64,000 nucleotides of DNA, taken from assembly GCF_026210795.1 (NCBI RefSeq), contig NC_089436.1, positions 3,720,001 through 3,784,000 of the forward strand. The letters run 5' to 3'. Under the pieces are notes generated by a model. It made no database searches and was not told where the DNA came from. It saw nothing but the letters and a program-made list of their open reading frames with translations. Each line of letters opens with the position of its first letter. Within the stretch, counting starts at the first letter, position 1. The DNA is from Rhizophagus irregularis (lineage: Eukaryota; Glomeromycota; Glomeromycetes; Glomerales; Glomeraceae). The position numbers and the translations under genes are program-made. Shown piece after piece: positions 47,641 through 59,015 of the stretch.

Positions 47641-47994
47641 CCCTATAAGAAATATGTACACGGAAAGGATACGTTTTGTATACATTTTATGTACGTTTCT
47701 ATAGATTCCGTATACAAATTCCGTATATTTAATAAGCAATTCATTTTTGAACATTTTTTTAAAAAAATAATGTATACGGAAAAAATTAATCATGCGGAAT
47801 GTATACGGAATTTTTAAACTTAATATTTTTAGAAGATAATTTTACAAAAATCCCGTATCATAACACGAGATCACGTGATTGTTTATTGATTTAACCCTTA
47901 CTTTGATGAGTTTGATCTTCCGATCTTCCTTTCTGTCTTTCCTTTCCTTTCTCTTTTCTCTTGTCTTATTTTTGTTATTTTTTCTAAAATTTTC

Positions 47995-48290
47995 TTCTTT
48001 CTTCATCACCCCCCTTTTAAAAAAAAAATTTTTTTATCGTACCTCACTTTAAAAAAGTTTTTTTTCGTCACTCTCCCTTAAAAAAAAATTTTATGATTTT
48101 ATTCTTTTATTCCCACTCTTCTTTTTTTTTAAAAAAAATTTTCTTCTTTCTATTTCTATTTCCTCTTTATAAAAAATTTTTTATCTTTCTAACTTTGACG
48201 TCCTCCCTTTAAAAAAAAATTTTTTTAACTTTCCTAACTTCGTTACCCCTCTTTTTAAAAAAATATTTTTTTTAATTTATTCTTTATTTA
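47995..48290. repeat. Tandem array of A-tract/T-tract junctions in pyrimidine-rich sequence
   Basis: Six to seven units of about 45-55 bp recur, each a CT-rich stretch (such as CTTTCCTAACTTCGTTACCCCT) then TTTAAAAAAAAATTTTTT. Each junction is a self-complementary A/T palindrome. Confidence 0.6.
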
Positions 48291-48309
48291 TTCCCTTTCC
48301 CCCTTTTTT

Positions 48310-48660
48310 TATTTCATAGGCTAGCAGATTTTTTTTTGTGAGAAGATTCAGTTTTCTTTTTTCTTTTTTGTAGATCAGTTTGGGAGTCCTTTCCTTTTTG
48401 TAGGATGGTTCAGGATTTTTTCTTTTTTTAGGTCAGTTCAAATTTTCTTTTTTTTTTGTAAGTTGGGTTCAGATTCTTTTCTTTTATAGGTTATTACAGT
48501 TTTGTTGCTTCGGAGTCTTCTTTTTTTGTAGGTCAGTTTTGGATTTATTTTGTTGTTTTGGTTTCTTTTTCATCAGATACTTCATAATTCTTTTCTTTTA
48601 TGTAGGTCAGACATTCTGGAGTTCTCTTTCTTTTTTTGTAGGAATGCTAACCTTTGGTGA
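48310..48660 (-). repeat. Minisatellite with TTTTTGTAGGTCAG core
   Basis: Units of about 50-60 bp share a TTTCTTTTTTTGTAGGTCAGTTT-like core with variable ends (48369, 48393, 48439, 48525, 48600, 48635). Its complement CTGACCTACAAAAA also occurs in the array ending near 60115. Confidence 0.55.
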
Positions 48661-49106
48661 CTTGGATGATTGCAGATACTATATGAGGGGTTTTGTTTCC
48701 AATTAAGTTAGACGTTCTTATGTTTCTTTTTTTTGTTGTTTTTTTAGGAACTTATAGATAATTTTGGTTGCAATAGGTGGTTTTAATAAGGAGGGAATTT
48801 TCATAATATATTTGTATTTTATTTTTTATTTAATTTAATAAAGTAAAATTAGATTTATGAAAATACAATTATAGTAAACTGTAATACAAATAGTAAATTC
48901 AGTGACCAAATCGTATAAATTTCGTGATAAAATCAGTGATCAAATCATGTAAATTCCATATGAATCCCGTGCAAATTCCGTATCCAAACCATATTTTTAG
49001 TGATACGGAATTGTGCATTTTTCCGTATCCTATTATGATACGTTATTTCTAAGGAAAAAAATCGTATGAAAACTTTATAAAAAACGTATCCAATTTTTTT
49101 ATAGGG

Positions 49107-51872
49107 AAGGTGATAAGTCTACAATATTATCCAAAAGAATTTTTTTTTTCTTCATTTTTCATTTTACCAAAACCTTTGTGAATGGTGTCTTTTAACCAGG
49201 TACTTGTGCCTTATTGGATTCGTTTTCGTAGGGAGTCTGCCATTCAACATAATATACACAATTAATTTATTCTATTCTACTCTATTAACATTACAACTAG
49301 TAAAATAGATTTCTCACTTTATTTTATAAAGTCAAATGGCAAAAAGGTGAATAACTTGTGGAAAATCCCTGCTGAGCGATGTGATTAATACTTTGGGAAG
49401 AGGCGAATAGAAATGATAATATTATGAGCACTTCATGACTTTATCATCAGAAATTTCCAGGAGTGCTGATCACGAAGATATCCCAATCAACTTTGATCGG
49501 ACCCAAAGTTAACAACAAAAGGTTCTTTTCGACCAGACTTCCTTTGCTGAGGGTTCCTTAATGTACAGTGAGGGTGTACGATATTTAACAGTATTCGGAA
49601 ATAACCTAATCATTTGACCATTCAAAGGATTTGCCTAATCCTTTGTCATAATCATAAATCATTTAAAATTTGTCATTTGGGTCATTTGCGAAATGACAAA
49701 TGCCAAATGATTTATTTGATCATTTGTCGAAAGATTATTGGACAAGTCCTAATTGTGGAATCACGTGATTTGTGAAAAATACTAAGCGAACAATTCTTTA
49801 ATTTTTTTTTTCATAATCATTTTTACATAACTATTATATATAATATTATTAGGTTGATTTTAATTTGTTGTTACGGTATTATTCTTCACCACTCCATACA
49901 AATTTAGAAACAAGCCAATAAAAAATTACATTGAAATGTCGAATTTTAAATAGCAATTTCAGCTAAATAATCCAAATTTTGACTTGTATTTTACATTTTT
50001 TCTATATAGCATAATTTTTTAATTTTAGTTTATAATTTATATACTATTTACTTTAAATTATAATGCTAAAATAAATCAAGTAATGTAGAAATGTTAGAAC
50101 TTAGAAGAAGCCTCAGTATGACTCATTTGGCTGGTCAGTAAATTTGAGTTGATTGTTAAGGCAAGAAATTGCAAATGTTTAAATTTTAAATTTTCTTTCG
50201 TTAAATATAAATTATAAATCACGTGATATGAAAATCTTTTGCACTAAGAAAAATTTTTGTTACATAGATAAGATTTTTAATATTTGGTTTCTTTACTTTA
50301 TGTTAAATGAGATTATCGATAAAAACTTTCAAATATTTAATATTGGTGGTCAAATGACTGGTCATTTGAATTTCAAATGACAAATGACAAATTTAATTCA
50401 TTTGTCATTTCAAGTCATTTGCCATATTAACGTACGAACTGGCCGGAATTAACGTTAACGCTATCACGTGCAAGTGCATAACTCCTAAACTCGGGCCAGT
50501 TCGTACATTAATATCGTACACTCCATTGTATAGCATTGTATAGTTCGAAAACCCTTCTCCGCGCTTAATATTTCCGGGAATTCGTCCCAAATCAGCCGGT
50601 ACTTTGAATTGATTCATTTTTTTTTTTGAATCTTCTTTAGATCGTTCGGGGTTAAAACACCCTCGTCGATCCAAATCCTCTTCATTATCCACTTCGCAAT
50701 GCCTAAGAATAAGCACGTTAAGGACGCCCCCTTTGCTGGTCAAAGGATCAAAGGGTCTACAAACGGTGTCAGTTATTTCATGTCAGTGAGATGGCTGTTT
50801 GTAAATTGTACCATAACCATTTCTTTTTTGCAACAATTTTTGTCCTTTTCACAAATAATAATTTGCATAATATAGGTATCATAATAATATTATATTCCTC
50901 CGAAATTAAGCAATATGAAAATTAACACCACAACACCACTGGCCAGAATTATGAAGATTTTAGCCTAAATTATGTTTATTCTGGGCGGAATTATGTGCAA
51001 ACATGAGTTGCTTTATTTTCTTAGCTATAATAGCTATAATAGCACAAAATTTGGTAAATATATTACTAATAACCATATGATTCCCATATATGGTATGGTA
51101 TATAGTTCGATTAGAATCATGTCTTCGGTCTGTATTAACCAAATAAATTATTTAGCTAACCCGGTTACGCTAGCTATCAATATTTTTTGGTAAAATTAAG
51201 GAAACTCTGGTTTTAAGATTAAATAAATTAAACCTGATAAACATTTTGCGACTGAAAACTAATTGTCAACCGTACCACAAATTAATTTATTTTCAACAAT
51301 TATTCTATTGTCACGACTCACGCCACAGAAAATGTCTTACTATAATATATTATTTTTCTCATAATAGATCATAGAGGATGAAAACTGATACAAGACTATT
51401 GGAGTAATTCAAAGCAATTAATAATGTTAGGTAATATCATTAAGACGCAAAAGATGCAGAAACCAATATAAAGATTTTTCTTTATAACGAACTGAACATT
51501 TGCAGATCGCTTTAAAAATTTTTTAATGATGTAAATTTGCATCATAAAATTAATTTTTAAATACATATATATCACATTCGTTTTGCAGTATAAATTTGTT
51601 TAAATTCTCGGATGAAAACTCCGTTATAAATTAAGAGTTACGAAATTAATAGAAAATTCTATTATTGGAATTAACACTTGGTTTTATTAGGTTTAGGTTA
51701 AAAACATACTAGGATAAATCTGGTCAAAACGATCTCTATTTTTATTAATTATTTTTATTAAACTAATTTAGTAAAAAAAATAATAATAATAATTTGCTAC
51801 TAAATTTACTGATTATGGAAATAAATTAAACAACGTGCAAGTTCGTGCAAGTGTACTACAAATAAACAAATG
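49107..51872. other. Intergenic; a GC-richer coding-like relic and ATTTG-rich repeats
   Basis: Copies of CAAATGACAAATG in both orientations lie at 49600-49740 and 50345-50425 and may be arms of a decayed inverted-repeat element. ACGTACGAACTGGCC at 50430 is inverted at 50495-50510. The open frame at 50405-50800 is described separately. Nothing else is recognised. Confidence 0.4.
50405..50800 (-). pseudogene. Coding-like relic, unidentified
   Basis: The minus strand is open for about 130 codons with no ATG near its upstream end. It is richer in G+C than its surroundings and protein-like (for example GGVLNVLILRHCEVDNEEDL and VPADLGRIPGNIKRGEGF). It probably is a piece of a dead gene or element. 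No family is recognised. Confidence 0.3.
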
Positions 51873-53498
51873 TTACACCAACACCTTTTTTGATGGTGAT
51901 GGTTCATAAGTTGATAGACCAAAATGATCATCATCATCGGGATTAAACCTAACAATCGTTTGACATGGAATTTCACCAGGACGAGTAGTGCGTTCTAAAA
52001 AACCAATGTTAGTAACACTTCGTATCAAAGCTATATGTTTATATCCAATATCAGATGCCAGCCACCACACTTTATTATTAAACAACAGTGGTATTAACTC
52101 AACAATCATCATTAATAATGGTATAGATATCGTTAAACCGACCATTAACATTGGATTGTTACCTCCTATACACACTTTATGCGTTGCCGTTAAGAACCCA
52201 GTTGATTTGCTATTTACTACATAATCATCCAATTCAATTGAATAATCTATGGGATACAGATTAGCTGCGGACTCTAATAATGCACCAGTATACCTCACAG
52301 CTGCTGAGGCTCCAACACGCTGTGCACAAGTGTTGTTTCCCTCACAATTCCATCCACTAACCAGTTGTTTTATAACATTGTTGGAAATTATGTCAGGTTT
52401 ATAATCAGGGCGTGAATAAGCCTCTTCCATTGCATCAAATAGCTCATCTGTAAGTTCATTTAAATCTGTTAACTCATTCTTTCGTAACAAAACTTCTGCA
52501 AGATTTTCATCACGAGGACCATTATTTGGAAACCCAATTGTTACGCGAGGAAAGAGTCCTTGTTTTAGAGTTATCTTACAATCCAATTGTACCGAGCCTT
52601 GGTCACGAGGCAAATCACACAATTTCCATGAAATGGTTTTATTTTCTTTACCAGCCATCAAACTAATTGTTGTCCCCCTTACTATTTGATCTTTATTGCA
52701 GGGAGGATCTGGATTAACATTGCATTGTGCAGTTAAGTATTGTAAGTTAGCATTATCCAATTCCAATTCCAAGTTCCACTTCATTAGACCATCTTTATCT
52801 TTAAGGTTACCACTTGCTGTCGCATTTGTTGATGTAGTCCACGTTTGTGGCAGAAATGGCACTTCAATTTCACGTCCTCTAGTTTTATCAACCCAGCTAG
52901 ACAATGAATTATATTGTATCACGGTTATTCCATCGATGGAATTTTCTGGTATAAATGCATTAAGAAGACTGTCTCTTATCCCTTGTGTTGGAGCTTGCGC
53001 CCACATAATTGGAGCATTATAAAAAATGTAAGGTTCTCCCAACTTAGATGCAGCATATGCACCAATACCAACACTTAAAATGTATATTAATAAGACACTT
53101 ATATATGAAATTATCTGAAAGAAGCTTCCATGTCTTTGTTTATTATATCGTGTTCGTCGAAATATTATTAAACATGCTATTAAAACTCGTGCTGGAGTTT
53201 GTTCTCCGCTCATGATGGCTTGAAGAGGAATTCCTTGTTTTTTAAGTAAAAAGTAACCTTGTAAGTAAGCAAACATATGAGCGAGCGTCGTTTGAGCCAG
53301 AGCGCCAACTACAAGCGCCACAATAAATGATCCTAAGTTCATCAAGTACTTAAGTTCAGGATAATAATCGGGCTGCGAACCACAAAACTCGAGAAAAAGC
53401 CCCCATGAAAATATTATTAAAATCAGAAAGAATCTACTCAATGGACCTTGCCATTGCCAAGCGGCAAGAGGAACGTCGTGAAGACTTCTTGATGGCAT
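51873..53498 (-). CDS. Four-TM membrane protein with large Cys-bearing loop, unknown function
   Basis: The ATG at 53498 opens an uninterrupted 541-residue protein. Hydrophobic segments lie at about 23-42, 52-75, 128-152 and 455-480. Between the third and fourth is a loop of about 300 residues, predicted to lie outside the cytosol. It has paired cysteines (QCNVNPDPPC, LCDLPRD...LDC, NCEGNNTC) and N-glycosylation sequons (NATA, NKTI, NNTC), as in fungal plasma-membrane proteins. The cytosolic tail has an acidic DDDD patch and ends KKVLV. It is G+C-richer than the flanks and has no lesion, so it is under selection. No domain that I can name is present; a conserved fungal membrane protein is the safest call. 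Confidence 0.85.
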   Translation of the reverse strand: MPSRSLHDVPLAAWQWQGPLSRFFLILIIFSWGLFLEFCGSQPDYYPELKYLMNLGSFIVALVVGALAQTTLAHMFAYLQGYFLLKKQGIPLQAIMSGEQTPARVLIACLIIFRRTRYNKQRHGSFFQIISYISVLLIYILSVGIGAYAASKLGEPYIFYNAPIMWAQAPTQGIRDSLLNAFIPENSIDGITVIQYNSLSSWVDKTRGREIEVPFLPQTWTTSTNATASGNLKDKDGLMKWNLELELDNANLQYLTAQCNVNPDPPCNKDQIVRGTTISLMAGKENKTISWKLCDLPRDQGSVQLDCKITLKQGLFPRVTIGFPNNGPRDENLAEVLLRKNELTDLNELTDELFDAMEEAYSRPDYKPDIISNNVIKQLVSGWNCEGNNTCAQRVGASAAVRYTGALLESAANLYPIDYSIELDDYVVNSKSTGFLTATHKVCIGGNNPMLMVGLTISIPLLMMIVELIPLLFNNKVWWLASDIGYKHIALIRSVTNIGFLERTTRPGEIPCQTIVRFNPDDDDHFGLSTYEPSPSKKVLV

Positions 53499-54063
53499 TT
53501 TATATAATTAAAAGAGTGAATGCGTTTATTTTTGTTTTGTAAACCAGTTACTTCTTTTTTTTTCTTAAAAAAAAAAAAAAAAATATTACATTGAATTCAT
53601 AAGTTTATTCAATATAAGTAGTTTTTTTTAAAAAAATTTTTTCGGAAAAATTCATATTTTAAAAATTTAATTAATTTGGTAACATTTTATTCTTATTTAA
53701 TATATGTGCAGAGTGAGTTAATATTTGTTTTATGTCACAAATTACTTTCCTTTGTTCCCTTTTATATTGTAGAAAATCTTGAAACAAACCCTTTGTTTAT
53801 CGTTATGTACCATTTTTTTCACGGGTACATGTCCGATTGGTTTTGTTTGCCAAAACAGATTATATATAAAACGTTTGTTTCACGAAAAATAAACACTTTG
53901 TTTTATCACTGTGATATCATTGAGGAATTGATTTTTTTTTTAATTAAAAAGGCTTTTTATTCTTACATCGTTTCAATTCTCTTCCTTCTCTTTCCCTATT
54001 TTTATTTTTTCTTAAAATTGACATTCTTTTAATAAACGTTATATATATATATATATATACAAA
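53499..54063. promoter_or_regulatory. Divergent promoter region
   Basis: The 565 bp between two outward-facing genes (51873-53498 minus, 54064-55620 plus) contain T/A tracts at 53561-53583 and 53624-53640. A (TA)n stretch TATATATATATATATA ends just before the plus-strand ATG. Confidence 0.45.
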
Positions 54064-55620
54064 ATGCAGTACTTATTATTTAAATTAATTTTTTCAACGG
54101 CTCTAATAATAATTTTTAATTATATTAAATTTGCAAATTGCAAATTATTTTTTACCGGTGGAACTGGGTATAAATCTATTTTTACTGGGAATAAATTATA
54201 TTATCTAAGCTTCCCAGAAATCTCTTTTTTTTACGTAGATTTAACAGGAGTATCATTAGATAGCGATACTCACGTTGATCAATCCAAATGGATTGACCTC
54301 ACCGATATTAAACCTCGACCAGAACGCACATCTACTAGACCAGTCTTGGGCGGTAAAGTTAATGATCAAATAATGTTCTTTGATTCAGACGACGGTAAAT
54401 CGGTAACCGCTAATTCATTTGATACTACACCAAAACAATGGATAATAAATCAAAATGTCAAATCTTTAACACCGGGATTCTTTTCTGATCTTAATGGTTG
54501 GGTTTCTGATGGTAAAACTGGAAAGGCCTATACATTTGATTCAATTAATAAAGGAATGACAATACTTGATACTATTAATTTATCGGTTGGATCTGGTATT
54601 TCAACTCCTAAAAATCTTTTCGCGAAGAAATCTACCTTTTACGACGATTTTGTTCAAGTTATGATACCAAATGGTCAAATTTTGTTCATTGGTGGAAAAC
54701 TTGGTAATGAACACCAGTCAATGAAAAGTTTACTAACTTATGATAGTAATAAAGATACTTGGCAAATAACGGTATGTAAAAAAAAAAAGATTTATTTCTT
54801 TTATACAAATTAAATTAATTGATTATTTATTCTTTATGCGTGAATATATAAGAACACAGTAGGTGCAGCACCTCAAGAACGTACCAAGCATACAGCTGTT
54901 TCAAGTAAGCGTTAAAAAAATAGTCATAAAAAATCCTTTAAAATTTCATTCATTATTAATTTTTTTTTTTAGCTTCGGATGGACGTGTAATTTTATTTGG
55001 TGGAATAATAAATAATGTACCAGCTTTACCACAATTAGCGGTATTAGATACTTCAAAAGCGCCATACCAATGGGTAACACTAACAGAAGAAGATCCTATT
55101 GGAGCTTTTAGCGAACATACAGCAGTGATGGCTAACAATTATATGATATTTGCGTTTGGTAAATTTAATTTATTTATTTTTTTACATAATATAAAGGTTA
55201 ATTAAATTGTTAATTTCTTTTTTGAATTTTTTTAAAGGTAAAAATGAATCAGAAACAAAGGAATTGAAATCTAATAACAAAGATATATATAAATTAAATA
55301 TATCAGATCCATTAAAGTATAAATGGTCATTATTAGCTAGTTTTGAAGGGAAACCTACATCAACTACATCATCAAACAGTTCCAGTTCTGCTTCTACTCC
55401 CATTCAAACGGATGTATCGGTTGGTAATAGCTCATTTTCGAAAAATTTTGAATTAAAGGCACGTTGGGTTGTTACAATCGTTGTTGTAATAGTAGCTCTT
55501 ATATGCATATCAATATTTGCCGTTTATAGAACAAGACAATATAGAAACAAAAATAGGGTTAAGAATACTTATCAACATAAATTATCTAGTAATGATGAAT
55601 TAGATAAAAATTATATTTGA
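54064..55620 (+). CDS. Kelch-repeat type I membrane protein, four exons
   Basis: Exons 54064-54771, 54853-54904, 54973-55158 and 55238-55620 join in phase (0, 1, 1) to 442 residues. An N-terminal hydrophobic segment of about 25 residues (LLFKLIFSTALIIIFNYIKF, then ANC) is a likely signal peptide. Kelch-type blades follow, each with a GG pair and a later W: LFFTGGTGY, ILFIGGKLGNEHQ...DTWQIT, VILFGGIINNVP...YQWVTL and FAFGKNES...YKWSLL. A Ser/Thr-rich linker leads to one transmembrane helix (about 390-412, VVTIVVVIVALICISIFAVY) and a short basic cytosolic tail. Kelch propellers bind proteins or sugars, so this is a probable cell-surface receptor or wall-associated protein. No lesion was seen. 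Confidence 0.85.
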
Positions 55621-56644
55621 AAGAAATATTGTATTGATTACAATAAACCTTCTTTCGACGCTTTATATATATAATGGTTAGTAGCGTACAAGTACTGTAA
55701 ATTAGAATATTATATGTATGATATGTCTCTGACGAACTGAAGCGCGTCAGATGTCAATTTTGAATAGTTTACTACAAGTGAACTATTTTTTTTATTAATA
55801 AATAAAACTTGTGCATCATATAACAAATTGCATATATTCTGAGCAAATATTTTAAATATTGAGTTATTTATTATAAATAATGTTATTACACAATTTTTCA
55901 GTATTAATTTATTCGTCATATTTGTAAGTATATAATTTTAAAATTTCAGATTTTTATTTCTTCTTAAAAAAATTATATTTGGCATCTGACGTAAATTGAC
56001 ACACTACATATATATACGTACAGTACATAATGGAATTATCTTTCATGAGATTAATTAATCATCATTTTTTAAACAATGTATTACTACAGTAAATAATAAT
56101 AAATAAACTCTAAAAAGTACGAGTTGGAAGTCACATTATGAAGTAATTTATAATACTTCAGTTGTTTGCAGATTTTGCGTTGTACCATGTAATTCGTCCT
56201 GTAAATCTTTATTATTTTGGTGTGTTGCATAACCGCCTCCAGGTCTGTGCGACTCGTAATAAAAATTTTTCTCGCTCTTACGTGTTGGATTTTTTGTAGA
56301 ATTGCTGAATGAATAGTAATTTAGCTTGTAGCATCCCATTATTACATAAATTATAATTTACCGTTGTATTGTAATTCAAAATCCGGAATTAACTTCTTTA
56401 TAATAATGTGAAAATCAAAAATGAAATATTTTAGCCTAAAAAGAAAATATAAAAAAAGTTCAGCAAAAAAATATATTTTTTAAATCCGATTTTTTATTCT
56501 TTTCGGGAACAAAAATTCAAAAACTATACGTTAAAATAAAACACCAGATATTGCAGACATAAAATCGACAATTGTAGTTTGATGCGTTTTTCTTTATTTG
56601 TACTGAACTAACTTGTTAGTTATGAAATAATTACAGTATTTTAT
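55621..56644. other. Intergenic with one small open frame
   Basis: Downstream region of the Kelch gene. The only candidate is the 63-codon frame at 56148-56339. The rest is AT-rich and unrecognised. Confidence 0.4.
56148..56339 (-). CDS. Small ORF or terminal exon, unidentified
   Basis: ATG-started, 63 codons. The sequence is hydrophilic and gene-like (KSEKNFYYESHRPGGGYATH...NNKDLQDELHGTTQNLQ) and G+C-richer than its flanks. AG sites at its upstream side would also let it be the last exon of a longer minus-strand gene. No family recognised. Confidence 0.35.
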   Translation of the reverse strand: MGCYKLNYYSFSNSTKNPTRKSEKNFYYESHRPGGGYATHQNNKDLQDELHGTTQNLQTTEVL

Positions 56645-56892
56645 TTATTTATTTTATTTTTAAAAGAGTAGTAACCAGGGTCTATTACATTTAATAACCA
56701 AGTTTTGAAACAAAATGACTATCTAAGTAGTAGATCGGTGGTCGTCCCTCAAGAGAGGATCTCACCCTTCGATTTGACTACGCTATAAGAACAAACTGGA
56801 ACGTAAAACAATGAGGAAGACAAAAGAACTAGTTATAAAAAAGATTAGTCGTTTAATCTATCAATCCGTATTTTCTTTTATCCATAAGGATA

Positions 56893-56918
56893 CTATACGT
56901 AAATACTGTCAGGTATAG
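56893..56918 (-). other. Conserved RNA hairpin in 3' region of the retroposon (copy 2)
   Basis: A perfect 6-bp stem CTATAC/GTATAG encloses a 14-nt loop, identical in 13 of 14 positions to the loop at 13398-13411, while the stem bases differ but stay paired. The preceding CCATARGG is also shared. Confidence 0.6.
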
Positions 56919-57853
56919 AATGGTGTATTTTAATAAGGTCCATAATTGTTTTAGTATGATGTCTATTCTTTTGATGTAGAAGGTAAATAGATGGCGGTAA
57001 TGTCCGATTTTTCTGAAGTGTATGAATTATCACTCACAGCACTATGTGAGTAGTTGTCAGGTGTAGGAATACGTCGGAAAAAGGAGTTAGGGTCGTTGAT
57101 AATAGCGCTATCGCGTTGAGACTTGAGAGATCGCGTAACGGCGTAAGTGACGTTGTTGTTGGATTTGGATCGAAACGCTTCCTAACTTTGTAATCGAAAA
57201 GGTTAATATTATAAGTGTTTTTATAATATGTGTAGATGCGTAGATCACCAGGTGTACCCGGAGGTAAAGGAGGGAATTGTTTTTTCAATTTGTTGCGTTT
57301 TCGATTACGACGTATCCAGTTTTTAATCCTTCGTTTATGTCGTTTTCGTTTTTCAAATCCGCTGTGTTTTTCAGGCAAATGTTGGATTTGTTTAAATAAC
57401 GCAGGATGTGGCGTTCGAACACATTTGGTGTCTAATATTATCGAAGTGATTTTGTTGTGATAATATTCGTGATTTAGAGTACTTTTAGTAAGGCAGTTCC
57501 ATCGCTCTATCTGTTTTGGAGATCGGTGGACGTCTAATTTGAGGTTAGAGTATTCTTTGTAATAATATCTTTTCTGAATGTCCGGGGGAGGGTCCATCAT
57601 TTGCTTCAATTCAGGATTGAGCTCGCCTATAGACTTGTTGTATTTGTGTATCGTCACAGTATAATTAACGCATAAGCGTTGGGAATTAACGTTTTTGACA
57701 TTTTTATTTTGTTTGAGTGCGCTATGAGTGAGACGAGAATAAAATTGTTCTTCGTGAAAATGAGGGCCTTTTGGGAAACGACTTTCTCCATGAGTTAATG
57801 TCGAGTTTGTTGCTTTTTTCATGATGAGCACCGCAGTACCAGCAGCGTTTTTA

Positions 57854-58690
57854 TGGAAAGCCGTCCTTGACAAAAGGTTGATATCCAGACATCATGTTGG
57901 ATAATGTCTAGACATCATGTTTGATATATGTAGGATGATGTTTATGGCACGCCGGACTGGACAGATGTTTAAACGTAAAAGCTAAATCATTTGACGTTAA
58001 CACCATATCATTTGACTTTGGAGTACAAAGCATTTGGTGTTAAATATAAACCATTTGTCATTAATTCCAAAGCATTTGTCATTAATTCCCAAAGCATTTG
58101 CCATTAATTCCAAAGTATTTGCAAATCTATAAACAAATTTCCTATAAAGGAAATAGGATTTCACGAGACTTTTAAAAAGAAAATTATTACTTAAATTGCA
58201 CCATTTGAATTTTAACCAAATATGGAAAATTATTTTCATATCGCCAAACTGTTTGACAGTATTGGCAAAGAATTTAACTATAAAGTCAAACAGTTTGTCG
58301 GTACAGCAAATCATTTGAATTTCGCAGTTAACCTTAAACGTCAAATGATTTAGCTTTTACGTTTAAACATCTGTCCAGTCCGGCGTGCCATAGATGTTTG
58401 TACATCATTCAACATGATGCTCAAGCATCAACCGACATGATGTCTTAGACATCATGTTACCAAATATAGTAAATTTTATTTTGTGTAACTCATAAATATA
58501 CTATATTTGGTAATTTGATCAGCATGATGTCTAGACATCATGTCGGTTGATGTCTTTCACATCATGTTGAATGATGTATAAACATCATCCTACATATATC
58601 AAACATGATGTCTAGACATACCATCATGATGTCTAAATATTATATTTCATGATGTTTGGACATCAACCTTTTGTCAAGGACGGCTTTCCA
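57854..58690. mobile_element. Outer fold-back element, 837 bp, inside the retroposon ORF
   Basis: Inverted ends are TGGAAAGCCGTCCTTGACAA, continuing AAGGTTGATRTCC for over 40 bp, with TA on both outsides (57852-57853; 58691-58692). The arms extend inward as one long imperfect palindrome built of ATGATGTCTAGACATCAT-like units around a centre near 58480. It is a Tc1/mariner-like MITE by its TA duplication, with no ORF. Confidence 0.88.
57945..58390. mobile_element. Inner inverted-repeat element, 446 bp, nested in the fold-back element
   Basis: Inverted ends begin TGGCACGCCGGACTGGACAG and run over 50 bp nearly perfectly, again with TA outside both ends (57943-57944; 58391-58392). Inside lie about four units of CATTTGTCATTAATTCCAAAG (58043-58110). 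It has no ORF. It must be younger than the element it interrupts. Confidence 0.88.
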
Positions 58691-58768
58691 TACGTTTTGA
58701 CATAACACGCTGCTGGAAGAGGACATGAGTTGAAATTGATGTTGGTCACGTGTGCCCTGATGGTTTGT

Positions 58769-59015
58769 CGATTATTTTAAGCGGTCGAGTCAATTCTTCT
58801 TTTAAGAGCTACTAATTTGTCTTTGAGGAGTTGACGTAAGCGCTGCTCATAACTTCGGCAGGAATGTACATATCATGTGATTTGTAATTCTTATTAATAA
58901 TCCTGACCAAATTTTATAATTTTAGGGTTAGGATTAGTTTTTGTTGGAGCTAGGGAGGGTAAGTCGAGTAAGTTAGTTACCAGGGTTAGGGTTAAAGTAA
59001 TATGATTAGAATTAG
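58769..59015. other. Intergenic with short telomere-like motifs
   Basis: TTAGGGTTAGG at 58922 and AGGGTTAGGGTTA at 58982 contain the TTAGGG unit common in fungal telomeres, but only one or two units each. Confidence 0.4.

Larger units (their letters stand above)
47641..49106. mobile_element. Inverted-repeat element of about 1.47 kb holding pyrimidine arrays
   Basis: The ends pair imperfectly as CCCTATAARAAA...ACGTTTT, and blocks of CCGTATAC or CCGTATCC recur in both arms (47700-47815; 48970-49095). TGATAAG lies near both outer edges (47632; 49111), a possible but imperfect target duplication. The interior holds two low-complexity arrays and no ORF. Confidence 0.55.
57034..58703 (-). pseudogene. 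Orphan retroposon protein, copy 2, split by a transposon
   Basis: The ATG at 58703 begins the frame, which is cut after 13 nt by the inserted element (57854-58690 plus one TA). The frame resumes in phase at 57851 and runs to 57034; ignoring the insert it codes for 276 residues. The product is strongly basic (KRKRHKRRIKNWIRRNRKRNK) with a Pro-rich stretch (FPPLPPGTPGD). The pattern QFYSRLTH...VNSQRL aligns with copy 1. It ends much earlier than the 698-residue copy-1 protein, so the C-terminal half is lost or never present. No catalytic motif. Confidence 0.6.
56645..58757 (-). mobile_element. Orphan-ORF retroposon (copy 2), interrupted by nested elements
   Basis: On the minus strand it has an (AAAT)n-like tail at 56645-56665, a conserved hairpin at 56893-56918 and an ORF homologous to copy 1. 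Its 5' boundary region carries CCTGATGGTTTGT (58756-58768), the same 13 bases found at the 5' edge of copy 1. No matching direct repeat was found beyond the tail, so the limits are approximate. An inverted-repeat element of 837 bp splits the ORF after its fourth codon. Without that insert it is about 1.27 kb, less than half of copy 1. Confidence 0.55.

Noticed and set aside
47449-47817. 122-codon plus-strand frame
   Set aside because: Lies across the edge and arm of an inverted-repeat element and has no domain features.
53676-54032. 118-codon plus-strand frame upstream of the Kelch gene
   Set aside because: Phe/Tyr/Leu-rich AT-driven reading in the divergent promoter region, with no ATG context or domain.
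58922-58996. Telomere
   Set aside because: Only one or two TTAGGG units at each site and sequence continues on both sides.
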